DNA from: Catenaria anguillulae PL171
Taxonomy: Eukaryota > Blastocladiomycota > Blastocladiomycetes > Blastocladiales > Catenariaceae
Assembly: GCA_002102555.1 (NCBI GenBank)
Contig: MCFL01000002.1
Span: 558,001 to 622,000 of the forward strand
Direction of reading: 5' to 3'
Length of the DNA stretch: 64,000 nucleotides
This document shows, piece after piece, positions 44,735 to 55,091 of the stretch. The stretch's first letter is position 1; every line of letters starts with the position of its first letter. A program made the position numbers and the translations under genes. Under the pieces are notes generated by a model that worked only from the letters and a program-made list of their open reading frames with translations, did not search any database and was not told where the DNA came from.

Positions 44735-44868
44735 GAGCGATGATGTCTTGTGATTCGATGATCGATTTGACTGCTGTGTGTACATAAACATGTGCTGTGT
44801 TTATCAAGCATGTATATCGCAATGGAATATCAACGTATATCAGTTGCGGGAAACATTCAATGTCAGCG

Positions 44869-45742
44869 TTAAACCACGCCTGCAATTGAATCGGCTGCTT
44901 GCTTCGACTTGGACGGTTTGGGCTCCTCCTTGAGAGGGCTGCTGGGCGCAAGAGGAAGCAGACAAGCGGCCACGTGCCGTCCCTCGGCGACAAGCACATT
45001 GAATGTGGAGCATGCGTTGCGCTGCAACACACCCGACGGTGGTGAGTGTTAACGGGTAGCAAAAAGAATGGCACCCACAAGGGGGAGGAAAGCAGAACGC
45101 ACTGTGCTTGCGACTTCGACCTGCATGCCGTTGGAAGTGAAGACCTGGCGAAGCCGTTGAGGAAGTGGCAGTAGCGTCCTGCCTGTGCCAAACACGACGA
45201 TTTCTACATGCGCATTCCAAATCGCCCAGGTCAGGCCAGATCGAGAGCGAGCATCACGTTGTTTGACCAAACAGACCTGGTTTGTTTTTCATCAGCTCAA
45301 ACACTCGCACCGTGTCCTCGTCCCACGTTGCCAAGCACTGGCTGATGGCCGCCTCGGGAATCGCCGTCGCCGGATCAGGGACCTGTGTGTTGACATCCCA
45401 CAGCACTGCTTGCCCATCAATCAAGAGAACTGGGCCGCGCAAGAACACGGGCGGTCCCGGCTCGGGCGCGCCCGGCATGGTCGACGAGACAAAGAATCCC
45501 TTGTCGGTGAACCGCTCAATGTTGGCGCGAGGCCGCGGGCCACCCGAAAAGACATCAAAGTCGTTGATGGAGGAGATGAGAGCCGGGCGGGAGGTGTGGA
45601 TCCATTTCGGGGCCGAGAAGAGGCGATAGAGGGGATTCATTGGGACCGCTACGGCGGCGAGGCGAGTTGCTTGGGAGGGAATCATGCGCCGGACGGCGGC
45701 GGAGGCGGTTGCGGTAAGTTGGAGCATGTTGAAGTGGTTCAT
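44869..45742 (-). CDS. NDUFAF3-like mitochondrial complex I assembly factor (DUF498/Mth938 fold)
   Basis: Three exons on the minus strand join exactly in phase: 45742-45277, 45203-45103, 45021-44869, with introns of 73 and 81 nt. The N-terminus (residues 1-50) is Arg/Ser/Ala-rich with IHTSRP, as expected for mitochondrial import. The DUF498 core shows FLRGPVLLIDGQAVLWDV, FELMKNKPEIVVFGTGRT and LPLPQRLRQVF, then NVLVAEGRHVAACLLPL. The motif G-T-G across the exon 1/2 junction is typical of NDUFAF3/AAMDC proteins. In animals NDUFAF3 works with NDUFAF4 early in assembly of the Q module of respiratory complex I, so this organism probably has complex I. The C-terminus is Lys/Ser-rich and ends with TAA. 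Convergent with VWA8, 134 bases apart. Confidence 0.9.
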
Positions 45743-46074
45743 GGGCTTGCAGGTTTCTTTTGATGATATTGTATTTAATACCTCACCGTGACACTATATA
45801 CTTGTAGCGACGGCTACTGATGTCGGTCGCCTCGGCGCCGGACGCACGCTGACTGTATTCAGCCGTGGTTCCTCCACAGCCGCTCCGCTGGAAAGCTTCC
45901 AAATGGGACAAAAAGAGTGAGATTTCAAGCAGAAGAATGACGCTGATGCACACTTGTAACTACCTATTGACAGAGAACTGGGAGAACCGGCCGCTCCATA
46001 CAAGCAGGGGTACTAAGCCTCAAGGACACAAAACTTGCGCTCCTTCGCTCACTTTAGGGCAACCAGACCCCGAC
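45743..46074. other. Intergenic region
   Basis: About 330 bases between the start of the NDUFAF3-like gene and the 3' end of the hydrolase-like gene. No gene seen. Confidence 0.4.
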
Positions 46075-47127
46075 CTACTCTCCCGCCGCAGCAATCGTCT
46101 CAAAGCCGGTTGCCCAATGCTCAATCAAGACCAACACGTAGTCTACCATTTCTTTCCAAAGGTCCGGCTGGCGCGCCTGATCCGTCCATTCGACTGCCAA
46201 CTGTTACGCAGAATTCATCTCCGCTGGACCATCAAAGTACACAAACCGCTGTTGAACCGCCTCGGGGAACTGGTCTTGTGGCGGGAGATGGACGTAGGTT
46301 GAGGCAGGAGCATCTGGGTTGTTTGCTCGCGTAACGAATACTGCCGTCGGAAGAACGCCCAGATCACTGAGACGCTGACACTGAGCGTTGACCGATTCCG
46401 AGGCAAGAGACGAGGAAAGCAGCGCGAGCCGTTGGAGCCACTATTGTGGGAAAGTGAACTCGTCGGTCGGTGTGAATGGCAACGGCAGCGCCTGCGAACT
46501 GGCCGTGCTTGAGGCAGGGGATGCGAGGCCAAGCGCTTCGAAGTCGCGAACGAGCTTGTTGGACATAAAGCCAATTCCGGCATTCACTGCCTGCGCAGTC
46601 TTTGTTGGCAGGATGCCACTTGCTCGCTTTTCCCACTTGGACACCATGCCGGCCAACGCGGGATACTTGTGCAGCTTGGACGGCGATGCAAACATATATG
46701 CAAACGAGCCCAAGGTCGCGCGATCCACGAGGCCAAACAAGGTCGGATGAAGCAAAAAGAAGGGCGAGTTGATGCAAATGACACCTTCGATCACAAGCCG
46801 TTGCGCCGCCGGGACAACGGCTGGCATGTTGAGCAGCTTGCGCCAAACGCGAACGGTTTCCACAGCTACGATTCCACCCACATCGACGCCAAGCAGAATC
46901 ATGCGCGTTTTCGGGGTTCCGACCATGTCGAGAACCATGGTTTGGGCAAACTTCCATGCGCTGGCAGCCGCCTTGTCGAGCGATTGCGCGTCGTACGTTG
47001 CAAGGACCTCCACGTCATACTGTCCCTTGACGTTGCCGTCGCCAGCAGCCGACAATGCATCCTCAACGTCCCGTGCAAATGTCGATTCGACCGAACACAT
47101 ATCACCAGGACCAGGAATGTACAACAA
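46075..47127 (-). CDS. Alpha/beta-hydrolase-like protein with two in-frame stop codons
   Basis: Starts somewhere upstream of 47127: the frame is open to about 47185 without ATG, so a 5' exon is likely. Segments: PLLYIPGPGDMCSVEST, KTRMILLGVDVGGIVAVETV (position of the nucleophile elbow, but G-V-D-V-G instead of G-x-S-x-G) and VICINSPFFLLHP. The frame meets TAG at 46441-46443, continues in the same frame with coding character (WLQRLALLSSSLASESV; LPTAVFVTRANNPDAP; QRFVYFDGPAEMNSA), meets TAA at 46204-46206, and again continues (QLAVEWTDQARQPDLWKEMV) to TAG at 46075-46077. Either short introns or errors remove the stops, or the gene is decaying, or the last parts are made by readthrough. An Asp nucleophile occurs in dehalogenase-type hydrolases, but the family here is unassigned. 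Confidence 0.5.
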
Positions 47128-47466
47128 GGGGCGCGAAGCGCCCGATCCCTGACGTTCACGTGATGGGTCTATCGTCGTCGAAAATCATCAAGTATTGTCG
47201 CCGTCTGTGACGCTCAGTGGGAATGAGCCGTCTTAGAAACGCTATGCATTGTTCAATCTTTCGATCTGTCATTACAATACGTCTGCCTGTAACGCCGTCC
47301 CCGGCTCTCGAAGTGCGTCGGCTCACCCTCCAGGGACGACCGATCTCAGTTCTCGCAACAGAACTGATCGCTATGCCAACCGCCGACCTAACCTTCGAGA
47401 ATGCATTGTTGGCCGACGAGCGTCAAGAAAACATACTCGGCAACAAATCCTGTGCCTGCAACTAGT

Positions 47467-47963
47467 CTAGTCCCTTCTTTTCCACTTCCTCTTTGCGCCC
47501 CACAACAACCAGAGCGACGACTGCCTTGCTTTGGCCGTGCACGGCCTCGTCCTTATCGCTGTACTTGCCATCATCGTTCCCAAACGATCCAAGACCAACA
47601 CCTCAAGGCCTGTCTGCTGCATGCCGCCTGTTTTTTGCACAGGAATCGTTCGCTTGATCACTGTACTGAACTTCTCCTTCATCTCCTTGTTGGCAAGGTC
47701 GACCATGTTTATCCACCCAACCCGAATCCTGGTAACAACTGTAGCAAACGCCGCCCATTTTTGTCCATGCAAGCCTTGTGAAACCAATAGTAACATCTGG
47801 CCCAGGTTAGCGCAACAGCTGCATCTGCCTTCGAATCGTCCAGGCGCCGCCGGCGCGTTGGAACTGGAATATCCGTGCGAGGATGGACCCGGTTTACGAG
47901 ATGTGCGTGGACGTGCATGACGACATGATCAGGTTGACCGATGTTGTTGATGTCTGCAACCAA
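47467..47963 (-). CDS. Possible gene with HIT-like histidine motif (fragmentary)
   Basis: On the minus strand a segment reads NNIGQPDHVVMHVHAHLVNR (about 47950-47890), which has the H-x-H-x-H spacing of HIT (histidine triad) nucleotide hydrolases preceded by a G-Q, as in FHIT-type proteins. A second coding-like stretch in another frame follows to the left (VDLANKEMKEKFSTVIKRT, LEVLVLDRLGTMM) and ends at 47467. A splice or a frame shift would be required between them near 47710-47800, and no convincing 5' part of a HIT domain (the N-terminal strand region) is visible to the right. I report it as a candidate only. Confidence 0.25.
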
Positions 47964-48626
47964 GGTTGATTGGTCGGTGCATCCTTTTGCACATCGTGAG
48001 GCGGCACTGGCGGTGACTGTAATACGCTGCTGGTGTTGGGTCTTGTCTTTATGCTTGTCATTTCGGATATACTGAAAGCATCACTCACATGTGGATCAGT
48101 TCAAGCACAAATTTGTTGTGTTGGTGTGTTCGTATTTGCACTTGGCCTTGGCTGTTGGTGATTTCAGTTGCGGCTCATGCAGCGGAAGATTCCCCACAAC
48201 TCGAACCGACGACGACAACAGGGCAGGTCAACGCCTTGAGTGTATGAAGCCTGTGTTCAGCAATGTGAGAACAGATTGTTGGGATCACGAGAAAAAGACA
48301 CCACTTTGGCCAGAATGCACTGAAAAGGCCAGGATGGCATGCACAGACAAATGATACCTTGCGGCTTGCCCGACATGATCTGCCCCTCGGTTTCTCAAAA
48401 TGCGAGCGCAGGATCCAGAGCCAGCACGGACAAGGCTGGGAGAGGGCGAAAACGCGGTTTGGATGTGACGTGTCGGCAGTTTGTGAACAGGCCAGGGGTC
48501 GAACGGAAAAAGTGGCCGGCAGGAGTTGTTCAGGGTAATGGGTCGACTCTAATGCGGGTGAGTTCATGGTATTCCGATATGTAATATTTGTCTGGACCAT
48601 TTTACATGGAATGTTTTCGATTTGGA
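47964..48626. other. Intergenic or unassigned region
   Basis: About 660 bases. A small plus-strand frame at 48091-48357 has a hydrophobic start and several Cys but begins with GTG and has no in-frame ATG at the right place. Nothing supported. Confidence 0.35.
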
Positions 48627-49448
48627 TCAAAAACCGATCAGTCGCCGATCAGTTCTCAAGTTCATCACGTGTAGGCATGGCTTGCTGCACTCGTCTCGTC
48701 CCTGCCTTGGGCGCTTCGCGCCCCTTGTTGGAATGTACAGCACCACGCGCCGCTCCGTGAGCGGGATCCGCATCCTTGGCAGTTGCTCTGGGTCACTCGT
48801 TGAAGCTTGATGAACTCGCAAGTACGTCCGAGGCACTGCGCCGTCTGTGCCAATTCGGGTCGGATTGAGTGACCAGGTCACACGAGCATTTGGCCAAAAT
48901 GAATTCGGGTTTGGATCGAGCAAGACGCATTCGTCACCACGGCGTGCGACGAGATCCGGATGTTGGCCGTGTTCGATGCTTGGATTGGTGTCGAATAGGA
49001 TAGTGGCCGAGAGTTGGATTGTCTGAATGTAGGGTTTGTAGAGGAGGCCAAAATCATCCGTGTCCGGAATGCGCGCGATCACCCAATCCGAGTCGTCGAC
49101 CAGCTCACCAATGACGTCCACCAACATGCCTTGAGCCGTCGTCAGGACGTCGTCGGATGCAGTGCCAGTGAGCGGAGTCATGACTTTGGCTCGGTACATG
49201 ACATCGGGGTTGGTTGTGACATAGTGCTTGGGCACCTTGCCCTCGAGCAGTACTTGGCGGTTTTCTCGGTCTGGAGCATGTTCACTCGTCTTGGCGGCGT
49301 ATTTGTAACAGCAGAAACTCCAGTCGGGGCCTCGGTCGCTCGGCTTGCTTCGAATGACCCAGAGGAGTTGGCCAATGCGGAACGACAGATCGCCAGGCAA
49401 GGACGTGACAAGGTCGCCGAGGGTTTGTACGATGCGACTTGGAGCCAT
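48627..49448 (-). CDS. Triple SH3-domain protein (Sla1 N-terminus-like)
   Basis: Minus-strand frame without introns from ATG 49448 (another ATG at 49466). Three SH3-like units follow each other. First: LPGDLSFRIGQLLWVI with PDWSFC and a GKVPKHYV ending. Second: TTAQGMLVDVIGELVDDSDW with FGLLYKPYIQTI. Third: PDLVARRGDECVLLDPNPN with a W and a GAVPRTYLRV ending. The ALYDY-type start, the conserved W and the final P-x-x-Y are recognisable in each. Three SH3 domains at the N-terminus recall yeast Sla1, an endocytic adaptor, but the SHD1, SAM and repeat regions of Sla1 are missing and the protein ends about 40 residues after the third SH3 (279 residues in total). Expected role: binding proline-rich partners in actin or endocytic patches. 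Confidence 0.6.
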   Translation of the reverse strand: MAPSRIVQTLGDLVTSLPGDLSFRIGQLLWVIRSKPSDRGPDWSFCCYKYAAKTSEHAPDRENRQVLLEGKVPKHYVTTNPDVMYRAKVMTPLTGTASDDVLTTAQGMLVDVIGELVDDSDWVIARIPDTDDFGLLYKPYIQTIQLSATILFDTNPSIEHGQHPDLVARRGDECVLLDPNPNSFWPNARVTWSLNPTRIGTDGAVPRTYLRVHQASTSDPEQLPRMRIPLTERRVVLYIPTRGAKRPRQGRDECSKPCLHVMNLRTDRRLIGF

Positions 49449-49466
49449 GGTGTTCTCGGTGAGCAA

Positions 49467-50054
49467 TTGCCAGGGGTAGTTGCTATGGGTGACATGGAAG
49501 TTGTGTGATTCAGCAGGGTAGTCGAGCGAGGGCGAGACATCTGCGCGAGATCGCGTCGCTCATGCGTCGCGCACGACCACAAATCTGTGCCGTGAAGAGC
49601 TTGCCACCGCATTCACTTTTGGTACCATACCTTCAGCGTCCCTACAGAGACCCATCAGTGAAAAAGTACGTCACATGTTACCGCTTGAAATCTCGAGTAG
49701 GCCCGACGCTCACTGCTCTTGACTCTTGACCGATGAACCACAGAACAGTCATGTGAAAGACACACAATGTCGACATGTATCGCCGGAACTATGTTTCTCA
49801 ATCTATTTCTCGGGAGCATGAAGAGGGACTATTCGTTCAAACAGCGTACTTACTTGTGTGTGCGAAACTGCACAATTTTTCTTCACGTGGTTCCAGCTGC
49901 TGAAATATGCAGTCAACGAAGAACGCGTCCAAGCTGTTCGCATCCATTGCAGGTTTTCTGCTCAATCTTTATTTCCAATTCAAGAATCGACACACGAAGA
50001 CGGCCTCATTGTACTCTATGCAATCTGTTTATTGTATTCATTCCCGTGTACATC
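49467..50054. other. Divergent intergenic region
   Basis: Lies between the SH3 gene (-) and the unknown membrane-protein gene (+). The frame of the latter is open from 49767, but the composition before 50055 does not look coding. No gene seen. Confidence 0.35.
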
Positions 50055-50834
50055 ATGTTTATTCTCAAGTCGGCTGCATCAGCGACCTTGAATCGAATCG
50101 TCCATCCGACAACGGAGAGAGCAATTGAGTCTATTCCGCGCTTTCGAATCAAGCTTGGCACGGTCACGGTAGAGATTCACCCGTCACGGCTTTCTGCTGC
50201 TCTTGCTCGCCCCTTAACATTGTCGCATCTTCCAAACTTACTCAAAGATGGCTCCCATGAGGACTTTGAGTACTTTGTTTCGCATTCCCTCTGGTGGAAC
50301 CAAGGCCGAGTCATTCATCGAGTCGTCGTGAACGAAAAGGGATTTGTGCTTACTCGGTACATACGAAATCGTCAACTTGGTATCATTCGACGCAGGTGCT
50401 TATTCCGGTGGCATGAATTGAACAGATGGCTGCTTTCGGTCGAGACGTGTTACACGATGGTGAACGGAGTCAGTCTGCTCACATTTACTCGCCATCCATG
50501 GCTCACCCACCTTGCCATCCTCCTGCTGCCGTGGCTCTTTGACACATATGTGCTTACATTCGTGATGCTTGTGGCGAGCGTGTACTCGATTTGGTGGGCC
50601 AATCCTTCGACCTTCTTGGCCGTTTCCCAACCCAAACTTGCTGAGCAAATCGAGCGACTGTTGTGGATTCATTTGCAACTGACCCCGGCCCCACCAGGCA
50701 AGGCCAGCGGTGCCCATGAAATGAGCGACCTGTGGCCGTTTGGTGCACCCGTTGTGCAGTGGAGTGATGCATGTTCCTTGAAGCAAGTCAACGAATGGGT
50801 GAATGGTCTCATGCCCTGTCCTCCTCCGATGTAG
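50055..50834 (+). CDS. Unknown protein with central hydrophobic region
   Basis: Frame from ATG 50055 to the TAG at 50832-50834, 259 residues, no intron needed. The N-terminal half is soluble and basic (RFRIKLGTVTVEIHPSRLS; FEYFVSHSLWWNQGRVIH; FVLTRYIRNRQLGIIRRR). Two adjacent hydrophobic segments follow (LTHLAILLLPWLFDTYVLTF and VMLVASVYSIWW), then a C-terminal soluble part (QPKLAEQIERLLWIHL). I do not recognise the family. The frame continues upstream to 49767 with other ATGs, but that part lacks coding character, so I prefer the ATG at 50055. Confidence 0.45.
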   Translation: MFILKSAASATLNRIVHPTTERAIESIPRFRIKLGTVTVEIHPSRLSAALARPLTLSHLPNLLKDGSHEDFEYFVSHSLWWNQGRVIHRVVVNEKGFVLTRYIRNRQLGIIRRRCLFRWHELNRWLLSVETCYTMVNGVSLLTFTRHPWLTHLAILLLPWLFDTYVLTFVMLVASVYSIWWANPSTFLAVSQPKLAEQIERLLWIHLQLTPAPPGKASGAHEMSDLWPFGAPVVQWSDACSLKQVNEWVNGLMPCPPPM

Positions 50835-51344
50835 TACACCGTGTCCTGTGAATTGCTGATTATTCCATTTATTATGTCAATTGTTTGGTCGATGTGTTGG
50901 CGGCTGTTGCCGACTCGTTGACGGTACTTTCCGGCGCGGCACATCCGTACCCAACGGCGCTACTGCTCCAAACGCCATTTCCAAACGCCACATCGACTCG
51001 GATCGGCGGAACATACTTGTACGGTGAAACAGGCGATGGAATGGATGACGATGAAAGATGATAGTGAAGGGCAAACCACTGTACAGTACAATGAAAGAAT
51101 AGCGAATGCACTCTTTGCAACCGTCCGCATATCTCACCATAAAAGCGTCATCCTTTCGACCTCATCCTGCCGGCCGTCGCCGCCACAATCGTTTCCTTGC
51201 ACCTGATCGGGCCATCCCTGCGACAAGCATCCAGCGGTGTCTCGCAAAGGTTTGAAAGTCCTAGCCAGCTCCAAGTAGCCTGATTCCACACTATCATCGG
51301 CGTTGCCTTCTCGGGCTGGACCCACTCTCACACTCGGCTAGCAA
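50835..51344. other. Intergenic region
   Basis: About 510 bases before the mitochondrial carrier gene. No gene seen. Confidence 0.4.
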
Positions 51345-52646
51345 ATGTCGACTCTTCCCGGGGCAGCTGCCCCGCTTGCTGCACCGCCAACGTGGATCAA
51401 GACCAAGTCGTATTTCCGGTGAGTACCTTTCTCTCGCATACATCATCCTCGCTTGCTTGGGCGCAGAATCTCATTCACTTCTTCTTGCCGTCAATGGACA
51501 CATGATAGCGACCACGAAAAAGTGCGCAATTCGCTTGCCGGTGCCGCAGCCGGCGCTTCTGCTTCGTTCCTCACATGCCCGCTCGACGTGGTAAAGACTC
51601 GGCTTCAGTTTTCCGCTGTCCCAATCTACCGAGGGACTTTTGATGGATTGGTCACGATTGCACGAACCGAGGGATATCGGGGCTGGTATCGTGGGTTGTC
51701 GGCAACCATGTTGGGATACCTCCCAAGTTGGGCCATCTATTTCATGGTGTATGAGGAGTCCAAGCAGTTTTTCCACCGACTTGTCCCACCACCACCATCA
51801 GCAGACGAGGATCCGCGTCACAACGTCGGTTTCGCACCTGCACCACTTGGCGCCGTTGGGTTGCTGACGCCAAACGTTATCAACGTCTTGAGCGCCATGA
51901 GCGCTGGAATTGCATCAACAACAGCGACCAATCCGTTATGGGTTGTCAAGTCGCGATTCATGGTGCGCAACCTCGCCAATGGTGGCTTGGCTGGTTCCCC
52001 CATCTCACCATTCGCTGCTGCTGCCCTCAATAGACCCAATCCGAAACCACCTCATATCGCTACTCCTCCGTCCGAGACGCATTCCGTCAGATCTTTGTCC
52101 AAGAAGGTGTCCGAGGCTTTTACAAGGGCCTGGGCACCTCGCTCCTCGGCGTTTCACACGCAGCAGTTCAGTTCCCCCTGTATGAAAAATTCAAAACCAT
52201 CCTCCACCATGGAACATGGATGTCGCCATTTACGGAGCATCCGCCAGATCTCCACCACCGAACTGCGATTGCCAGCCACCATATTCTCGCCGCCAGCGTC
52301 ATGTCCAAGATGATTGCAAGCATGATTACATATCCTCACGAGGTTCGTCTTTCGCTTTCTGTTCATGTTCTGGGTGCCTGGTGTTGGCTCTGCGCTGACA
52401 GTTGGCCCACCGCTAATGCCCATCTTGATCCAGGTTGTACGGACTCGGCTCCAAAACCAAACACAGCCCATCAAGTATCACGGCATCCGGCATTGTGTCC
52501 AAGTGATTGCCAAGGAAGAAGGTTTGCGAGCATTCTACAGAGGGCTAAGCACAAATTTATTCCGCACCCTTCCCAGCTCCGCCATTACTCTCTTCACATA
52601 CGAGAGACTGGCCAAATGGCTTTCGGATTGGTCGCATTCCTCGTAA
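51345..52646 (+). CDS. Mitochondrial carrier (SLC25), NAD+/pyrimidine-nucleotide type (YIA6-like)
   Basis: Exons 51345-51418, 51509-52342 and 52434-52646 with introns of 90 and 91 nt. Three SLC25 repeats, each with the PxD/ExxK/R signature: CPLDVVKTRLQF, TNPLWVVKSRFM and TYPHEVVRTRLQ. The matrix helices show GWYRGLSATMLGYLPSWAIY, GFYKGLGTSLLGVSHAAVQF and AFYRGLSTNLFRTLPSSAIT. W in repeat 2 (PLWVVK) and the PHEVVRTR of repeat 3 group it with the YIA6/YEA6-RIM2-SLC25A32 branch that moves NAD+, pyrimidine nucleotides or folate/FAD across the inner mitochondrial membrane. I favour NAD+ from the SKMIASMITYPHE stretch. One base is missing near 52050 (HIATPPSE should read SYRYSSVRDAF). The substrate remains an inference. 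Confidence 0.9.
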
Positions 52647-53354
52647 GTGCTCCTATTGGCTTTCTTTTCTCGTCCTGTGTGTGTTTATCCTCGCTACTTT
52701 ATCCAACTGCTCCCACTTTTCAGTAGTGTTTGTCGCCATTTTTGTGTTGCCTTTTGCTGCTTCTCCGATCCCTCTTCATCGCCTGTCTTACCCCACTCCC
52801 ACCCGTCGCTAGCTAACAACCGCAAAGCATTTGCGATAACATATGTCACAAGCTATACTGGTGTAAGCGAAATGCTTCACCGTGCTAGAATCAAGCGCGG
52901 TTCCCGTTTGCTTGTCCTATTGGCCACCCATCCTGCCACAACCTGCTCTTTACCAAACCCGCTGAAAGACATTATCCAACAACCCTCGACGTTTGATTCA
53001 GTCGCTGGCCTCCAACTCATATCGATGACTCTCTGTACAGTCATCCAATTGGGCCAGGCAATCGCAAGAACGTTGTGGTCACGGCATTCTTGACTGACCC
53101 AGTGACTGACCAGACGGGCCGAGTCATTGGATGTTGCCAGCAGTCATGAAGCCAACTTTGACCTCGCATAGGTATGTATGAATTGCCCTACGTAACTTCT
53201 TGCAATGCATTTCTGGCACATGAAAACGCTGCACCTCCTCAGGCCTCTCCGTAACTGACCAGCATGATACCCCCATTCGTGCCAACCCAAACTCCATCGA
53301 CACCGACGCCGAAACCACCTGTCTCGCACTCAAAACAGATCTTCACCGAGCACC
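52647..53354. other. Intergenic region
   Basis: About 700 bases between the carrier and tryptophanyl-tRNA synthetase genes; the left part is T/C-rich. No gene seen. Confidence 0.45.
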
Positions 53355-55091
53355 ATGACTGAACCCGTTGCCATTCCTGTTGCCGTCAACTCGTTCGTAT
53401 CCGTGTTGTTCCGATTGCACAATGCCATTCACAAGGACCATGTTGGGCTGACACTTGCTTCGCTGGTATTGGCTATTCGCCTGCTGCGTCTTGATTGTGC
53501 AGTGACCACGACCAAAAGGTTGATCCCTGGGATGTGCAAGGTGCCGTTGTCGATGGCAAGCCGCAGCCCATCAACTACAACAAGCTCATTGAGCAGTTTG
53601 GCACCAAGGCCATTGACCAGGCCCTGCTCGACCGCTTCGAGAGGGTGACCGGCCACAAGCCGCACCGCTTCCTGCGCCGTGGTATCTTCTTCTCGCACCG
53701 GTTCGTCAATCTACACCTCTGCTCGGCTCGGCTCACAACAATGTTTCTCACACCATCCGCCCCCTTCACCATTGTAGCGAGCTCGACCACATTCTCACCA
53801 AGTTTGAAAAGAAGGAGCCATTCTACCTCTACACCGGACGTGGCCCATCGTCCGACTCGATGCACCTGGGTCATTTCATTCCGTTCATGTTCTGCAAGTG
53901 GTTGCAGGATGTGTTTGATGTGCCCATTGTGATCCAGCTGACCGGTACGTTCGTTTCTCCCCATCCTGGTTGCAGGGTGGCACATCCTGACTGCCTCAAC
54001 TTGTCCTGGTGTCAGACGATGAAAAGTTTCTTTTCAAGCAAGACTTGACGGTGGAGCAGTGCTTCAAGTTTGCCCAAGAGAACGCCAAGGACATTATCGC
54101 TTGCGGCTTTGATCTCAACAAGACCTTCATCTTTTCCAACCTCAACTATGTCGGGTATGTATATCAATTCACTTCACTTGCTGTGGCGCCTCTCGTGACG
54201 AAGGCTTGCATGCTGACTTGCTACATGACATCCAATTCACATTCTAGTGGCACCTTCTACCACAACATGGTCCGCATCGCCAAGTGTATCACGTACTCGA
54301 CCTCCAAAGCGGCCTTTGGCTTTACGGAATCCGATAACATTGGTAAATCGCACTTTGTTGCCGTGCAAGCAACCCCGTCCTTCTCCAACTCGTTCCCGCA
54401 CATTTTCGGATCGCGCTCCGACATTCCATGCCTGATCCCGTGCGCCATTGACCAAGACCCGTACTTCCGCCTGACGCGCGACGTGGCCCACAAGCTCGGG
54501 TACCCAAAGCCCGCCCTCATCCACGCAAAGTTCTTCCCGGCACTGCAAGGCTCGCAATCCAAGATGTCGGCCAGTGTCGACACATCGGCCATCTTCATGT
54601 CGGACACGGCAAAGAAGATCAAGGACAAGATCAACAAGTATGCCTTTTCTGGCGGCCAGGACACGGTTGAGCTGCACCGCGAGCTTGGCGGCGACCCGGA
54701 CGTGGACGTTGCCTTCCAGTATTTGACCTTTTTCTTGGACGACGACGAGGAACTCGAGCGCATTCGCGCCACGTACAAGACGGGCGAGCTGCTCACGGGC
54801 CATTTGAAGGCGCGGTGCATTGAGGTGTTGCAGCACTTGTGCGGCGAATTCCAGCAGCGCAAGGCCGAGGTCACGGACCAAGTTGTGTTGGAGTACATGA
54901 ATGCCAGCAAGCCCATGCCCTGGGCCGTGGAAAAGGGTTTGGTCAAGGATCCCCTCTTGTCGGCGTTTGAGATTTTGAACCTGAACGCCGAGCAGGCTGC
55001 GGGCAAGGGTGGCAAGGGCGGAAAGAAGAAGGTTAAGAAGGAAAAGGGCGGCAGCAAGGGTGCCGATGCTGCCGAAGTCGCAAAGGAGTAG
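53355..55091 (+). CDS. Tryptophanyl-tRNA synthetase, cytoplasmic
   Basis: Charges tRNA-Trp with tryptophan in the cytosol. Five exons: 53355-53392, 53503-53700, 53778-53944, 54016-54154 and 54248-55091, all joining in phase. Class I synthetase signatures: the HIGH-type motif [11 protein letters not shown] and the KMSKS-type motif KMSAS, the form used by eukaryotic TrpRS. Other typical segments are [75 protein letters not shown] and [16 protein letters not shown]. There is no WHEP domain, as in other fungal enzymes, and no mitochondrial presequence. The C-terminal tail is Lys/Gly-rich ([14 protein letters not shown]) beyond the usual end and may aid RNA binding. No frame errors were found in this gene. 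Confidence 0.97.

Noticed and set aside
46075-46443. Reassigned genetic code with TAA/TAG = Gln
   Set aside because: TAA or TAG ends the NDUFAF3-like and CLPTM1 genes at the expected place, and long conserved genes such as VWA8 and TrpRS contain no internal TAA/TAG; only the hydrolase-like gene shows them.
48091-48357. Small secreted Cys-rich peptide gene
   Set aside because: The frame begins with GTG, the nearby ATG is in another frame, and no splice solution was evident.
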